Shown: piece by piece, positions 6,761-8,770 of the stretch
How positions within the stretch are numbered: the stretch's first letter is position 1
Layout of the letters: each line of letters begins with the position of its first letter
Source of the DNA: an uncultured Gemmatimonadaceae bacterium
Lineage (GTDB): Bacteria; Gemmatimonadota; Gemmatimonadetes; Gemmatimonadales; Gemmatimonadaceae
Assembly (NCBI GenBank): GCA_955652265.1
Contig: CATPBD010000022.1
Coordinates: 1 to 8,770 of the forward strand
Reading direction: 5' to 3'
Length of the DNA stretch: 8,770 nucleotides
Translations under genes and position numbers: made by a program
Notes under the pieces: generated by a model
Databases searched by the model: none
Told to the model about the DNA's origin: nothing
What the model saw: only the letters and a program-made list of their open reading frames with translations

Positions 6761-6826
6761 GGCCTCGGCGTCGAGATCGCGGCGCGGCGCGCGCAACTCT
6801 GCTCAGCTTCGACGTTATCCAAAGGA

Positions 6827-8035
6827 ATGAAAAATCTAGTCCTCGACGTACCCGCGCGGATCGAGCGTTTCAACAAGGGCCGCGAACCGGAGCGACTCGC
6901 GCTCAAGTATCGAGCGATGTGCAAGTCACCCTTTTCGTTTTTTCGGGGCACGGCGCATCTGTTCTGGGAAGACCTTGGCGCGCGAAGGAGCGCTCTACCC
7001 GGCAGTCCGCTGGTTTGGGCGTGCGGAGATCTTCACCTGGAAAATTTCGGAAGCTTTCAGGGCAACAACGGTCTTTCCTACTTTGACCTGAATGACTTCG
7101 ACGAAGCTGCTCTTGCTCCCGCGATGTGGGAAGTGTCGCGCTTCGTCGCGAGCGTCTATGTCGCTGCACCGGTGCTCAATCTGACCCGCGCTCAGGCGAA
7201 TGAGCTCGTGAAGTTGTTTCTAGAGGCATACCAGACGGCGCTCGGCAACGGCAAGGCGCGCTGGATCGAGCGTGCGACTGCGAGCGGGATGGTGCGGACA
7301 CTTCTCCAGCGAGTAGGCAGACGTAAGCGAGCGAGTCTCATCGACTCGCGCACGACCTGGAAGAACGGGAAGCGCCGCATTAGGATCGATGGCCAGCATG
7401 CGCTACCGGCTACCGATGGTCAGCGAAGGGAGGTCGCTCGCTGGCTCGCCAAATTTGCGAAGTCGCAGCCTGATCCCAAGTTCTTCAAGCCTCTGGATGT
7501 CGCCCGTCGCGTGGCAGGGGTCGGAAGTCTCGGCCTCGACCGGTATGTCGTGTTGGTCCGAGGAGATGGCGGTCACGATGGCAACGCTATCCTCGACGCG
7601 AAGCAGGAGGCGCCTTCGTGTCTGGCCAGATTCGAAAGGCTGCGGCAGCCGGCGTGGAAGAGCGAGCCGGATCGCGTCGTCGCCATTCAGCAACGCATGC
7701 AGGCGATCGCGCCCGCGATGCTCGATGCGATGAGGATCGGGCGTGGCGGTTACGTCCTGCGCGAGCTCCAGCCGACCACCGATCGTTTGCGCCTCGAGGA
7801 CGTGAGAGACAATCCGCGTCATGTTCGCTCTGCGGCGAAGGCAATGGGTCACGTCACCGCCTGGGCGCAACTGAGAAGCAGCGGACGTCAAGGCTCCGCA
7901 ATCGCCGACGATCTCATCGCTTTCGCCAGCGCCAGCGGCTGGGAGCGACGCCTCATCGATTACGGCCGATCGTATGCCGCCCAAGTCCAGCGCGACTTCA
8001 AGCAGTTCGTCGAAGCGCAGAAGGAACGGGTGTGA
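6827..8035 (+). CDS. DUF2252 family protein with kinase-like motifs
   Basis: The 402-aa protein matches the uncharacterised DUF2252 family (COG4320-like) in length and motifs: SPFSFFRGTAHLFWEDL (34-50), CGDLHLENFG (66-75), FDLNDFDE (86-93), GVGSLGLDRYVVLVRG (231-246), AILDAKQEA (254-262) and LRELQPTTDRL (311-321). The GDLHxxN and DFD pair resembles the catalytic and metal-binding loops of aminoglycoside-phosphotransferase-type kinases. The glycine-rich loop and Lys259 resemble an ATP-binding lobe, but lie after the catalytic loop instead of before it. No signal peptide or membrane helix is seen, so it is probably cytosolic. ATG 6827 is the only sensible start; AAAGGA abuts it with no spacer, so initiation may be unusual. 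Its end overlaps pgm. It begins 66 bases after the ABC operon, with no clear terminator between. The substrate is unknown. Confidence 0.92.
   Translation: MKNLVLDVPARIERFNKGREPERLALKYRAMCKSPFSFFRGTAHLFWEDLGARRSALPGSPLVWACGDLHLENFGSFQGNNGLSYFDLNDFDEAALAPAMWEVSRFVASVYVAAPVLNLTRAQANELVKLFLEAYQTALGNGKARWIERATASGMVRTLLQRVGRRKRASLIDSRTTWKNGKRRIRIDGQHALPATDGQRREVARWLAKFAKSQPDPKFFKPLDVARRVAGVGSLGLDRYVVLVRGDGGHDGNAILDAKQEAPSCLARFERLRQPAWKSEPDRVVAIQQRMQAIAPAMLDAMRIGRGGYVLRELQPTTDRLRLEDVRDNPRHVRSAAKAMGHVTAWAQLRSSGRQGSAIADDLIAFASASGWERRLIDYGRSYAAQVQRDFKQFVEAQKERV
8021..8025 (+). promoter_or_regulatory. ribosome binding site deciding the pgm GTG start
   Basis: AAGGA inside the last codons of the DUF2252 gene lies 6 bases before GTG 8032. 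It supports that GTG as the pgm start over any later codon, and shows that pgm can be translated from the same message. Confidence 0.65.
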
Positions 8036-8770
8036 AAGTCAGCCCATTGGCAGGCAAGCCAGCGCCCGAATCGATACTCGCGAATATCCCGCGACTCATG
8101 ACGGCGTATTATGCGCTCGAGCCCGATCCGGAAATCGCTCCGCAGCGGGTCGCGTTCGGTACTTCAGGACACCGGGGAACATCTCTCGAGTGCTCGTTCA
8201 ATGAGGAGCACATCCTCGCCATCACCCAGGCGATCTCCCTTTATCGCCGGCAGAACGGCATAGACGGTCCGCTTTTCTTAGGGATAGACACTCACGCTCT
8301 CTCGGAATCAGCCTTCGCCTCCGCCCTCGAAGTACTCGCCGCCAACGACGTGGAGGTGATGATCGACGATCGTGACGGCTATACGCCGACCCCCGTCATC
8401 TCGCACGCAATCCTCACGTACAACCGAGGCAGAACTCAAGGCCTCGCCGACGGCATCGTCGTCACCCCTTCGCACAATCCACCGGAGGATGGTGGATTCA
8501 AGTACGACCCGCCCAACGGCGGTCCCGCGGACGCTGGCATCACCGGCTGGATTCAGGATAAGGCAAACGAGCTTTTGGTCGGCGGTCTGAGAAATGTTCG
8601 ACGGGTTCCGTTCCAGAGAGCCCTGCGTGCCGAGACGACGCACCGGCACAATTACATGGACGCGTATATCGGCGAGCTCGCGACGGTGGTCGACTTCGAT
8701 GCAATTCGCGGCGCCCAGCTGAAGCTGGGCGTCGATCCCCTCGGTGGCGCAGGCGTCCGCTACTGGGGAA
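8032..8770 (+). CDS. pgm: phosphoglucomutase, alpha-D-glucose-specific (3' end outside window)
   Basis: The first 246 residues are visible; the gene runs off the right edge, and the Escherichia coli enzyme is about 546 residues long. It interconverts glucose 1-phosphate and glucose 6-phosphate, linking glycolysis with glycogen, trehalose and cell-surface sugar synthesis in the cytosol. The match to E. coli Pgm is close: VAFGTSGHRG (40-49), FNEEHILAITQAI (56-68), DTHALSE (86-92), GYTPTPVIS (116-124), the phosphoserine loop TPSHNPPEDGG with catalytic Ser147 (145-155), PPNGGPAD, and LGVDPLGGAGVRYW near the edge. The start is GTG 8032, overlapping the preceding TGA as GTGA, with AAGGA 6 bases upstream. 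The overlap implies co-translation with the DUF2252 gene. Confidence 0.97.
   Translation, partial: MKVSPLAGKPAPESILANIPRLMTAYYALEPDPEIAPQRVAFGTSGHRGTSLECSFNEEHILAITQAISLYRRQNGIDGPLFLGIDTHALSESAFASALEVLAANDVEVMIDDRDGYTPTPVISHAILTYNRGRTQGLADGIVVTPSHNPPEDGGFKYDPPNGGPADAGITGWIQDKANELLVGGLRNVRRVPFQRALRAETTHRHNYMDAYIGELATVVDFDAIRGAQLKLGVDPLGGAGVRYWG

Noticed and set aside
6757..6826. Possible terminator after the ABC operon (GAGGCCTC palindrome and GC-rich repeats)
   Set aside because: The palindrome has no loop and no T tract follows, so an intrinsic terminator is not supported; read-through into the DUF2252 gene is possible.

Overview
The window is a GC-rich bacterial chromosomal segment with compact, ordinary gene packing. 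I see no tRNA, rRNA, CRISPR array, insertion sequence or phage gene. Lipoprotein-type signal peptides, GTG starts and frequent 4-base gene overlaps are all present. A soil-type bacterium, possibly Gemmatimonadota or a similar high-GC phylum, would fit, but this is a weak guess because nothing here is diagnostic.

Layout. (1) 57-263 (+): a small putative lipoprotein. (2) 264-725: no convincing gene, although the minus strand stays unusually open there and encodes two hydrophobic stretches. (3) 726-1649 (-): a bifunctional phenylalanine-pathway enzyme with an N-terminal prephenate dehydratase domain fused directly to a C-terminal AroH-type (Bacillus subtilis fold) chorismate mutase. The ACT regulatory domain is absent. 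(4) 1650-2113: the divergent control region. On the pheA side it holds a strong hairpin plus T-rich tract, an upstream arm able to pair with the 5' half of that hairpin, and an ATG followed at once by Phe-Phe-Ser-Tyr codons. Together these form a candidate transcription attenuator. A 26-bp dyad lies nearer the rightward genes. (5) 2114-6760 (+): a four-gene operon (lipoprotein, ABC ATPase, second ABC ATPase, 10-TM FtsX-like permease). Every junction is a 4-base start/stop overlap. (6) 6827-8770 (+): a DUF2252 protein with kinase-like motifs, overlapping by 4 bases a GTG-started phosphoglucomutase (pgm) that runs off the right edge.

How the parts work together. The pheA fusion would carry chorismate through prephenate to phenylpyruvate in one polypeptide. 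Lacking ACT, it may depend on the upstream attenuator rather than on Phe feedback, which is an inference. The four overlapping genes look like one LolCDE/MacB-like export or lipoprotein-handling machine with a matched pair of ATPases and its own surface lipoprotein. The DUF2252 and pgm genes are translationally coupled, which hints that this uncharacterised kinase-like protein acts near glucose-phosphate metabolism.

Most noteworthy: the prephenate dehydratase-AroH fusion without ACT, its possible attenuator, and the apparently permuted kinase motif order in the DUF2252 protein.
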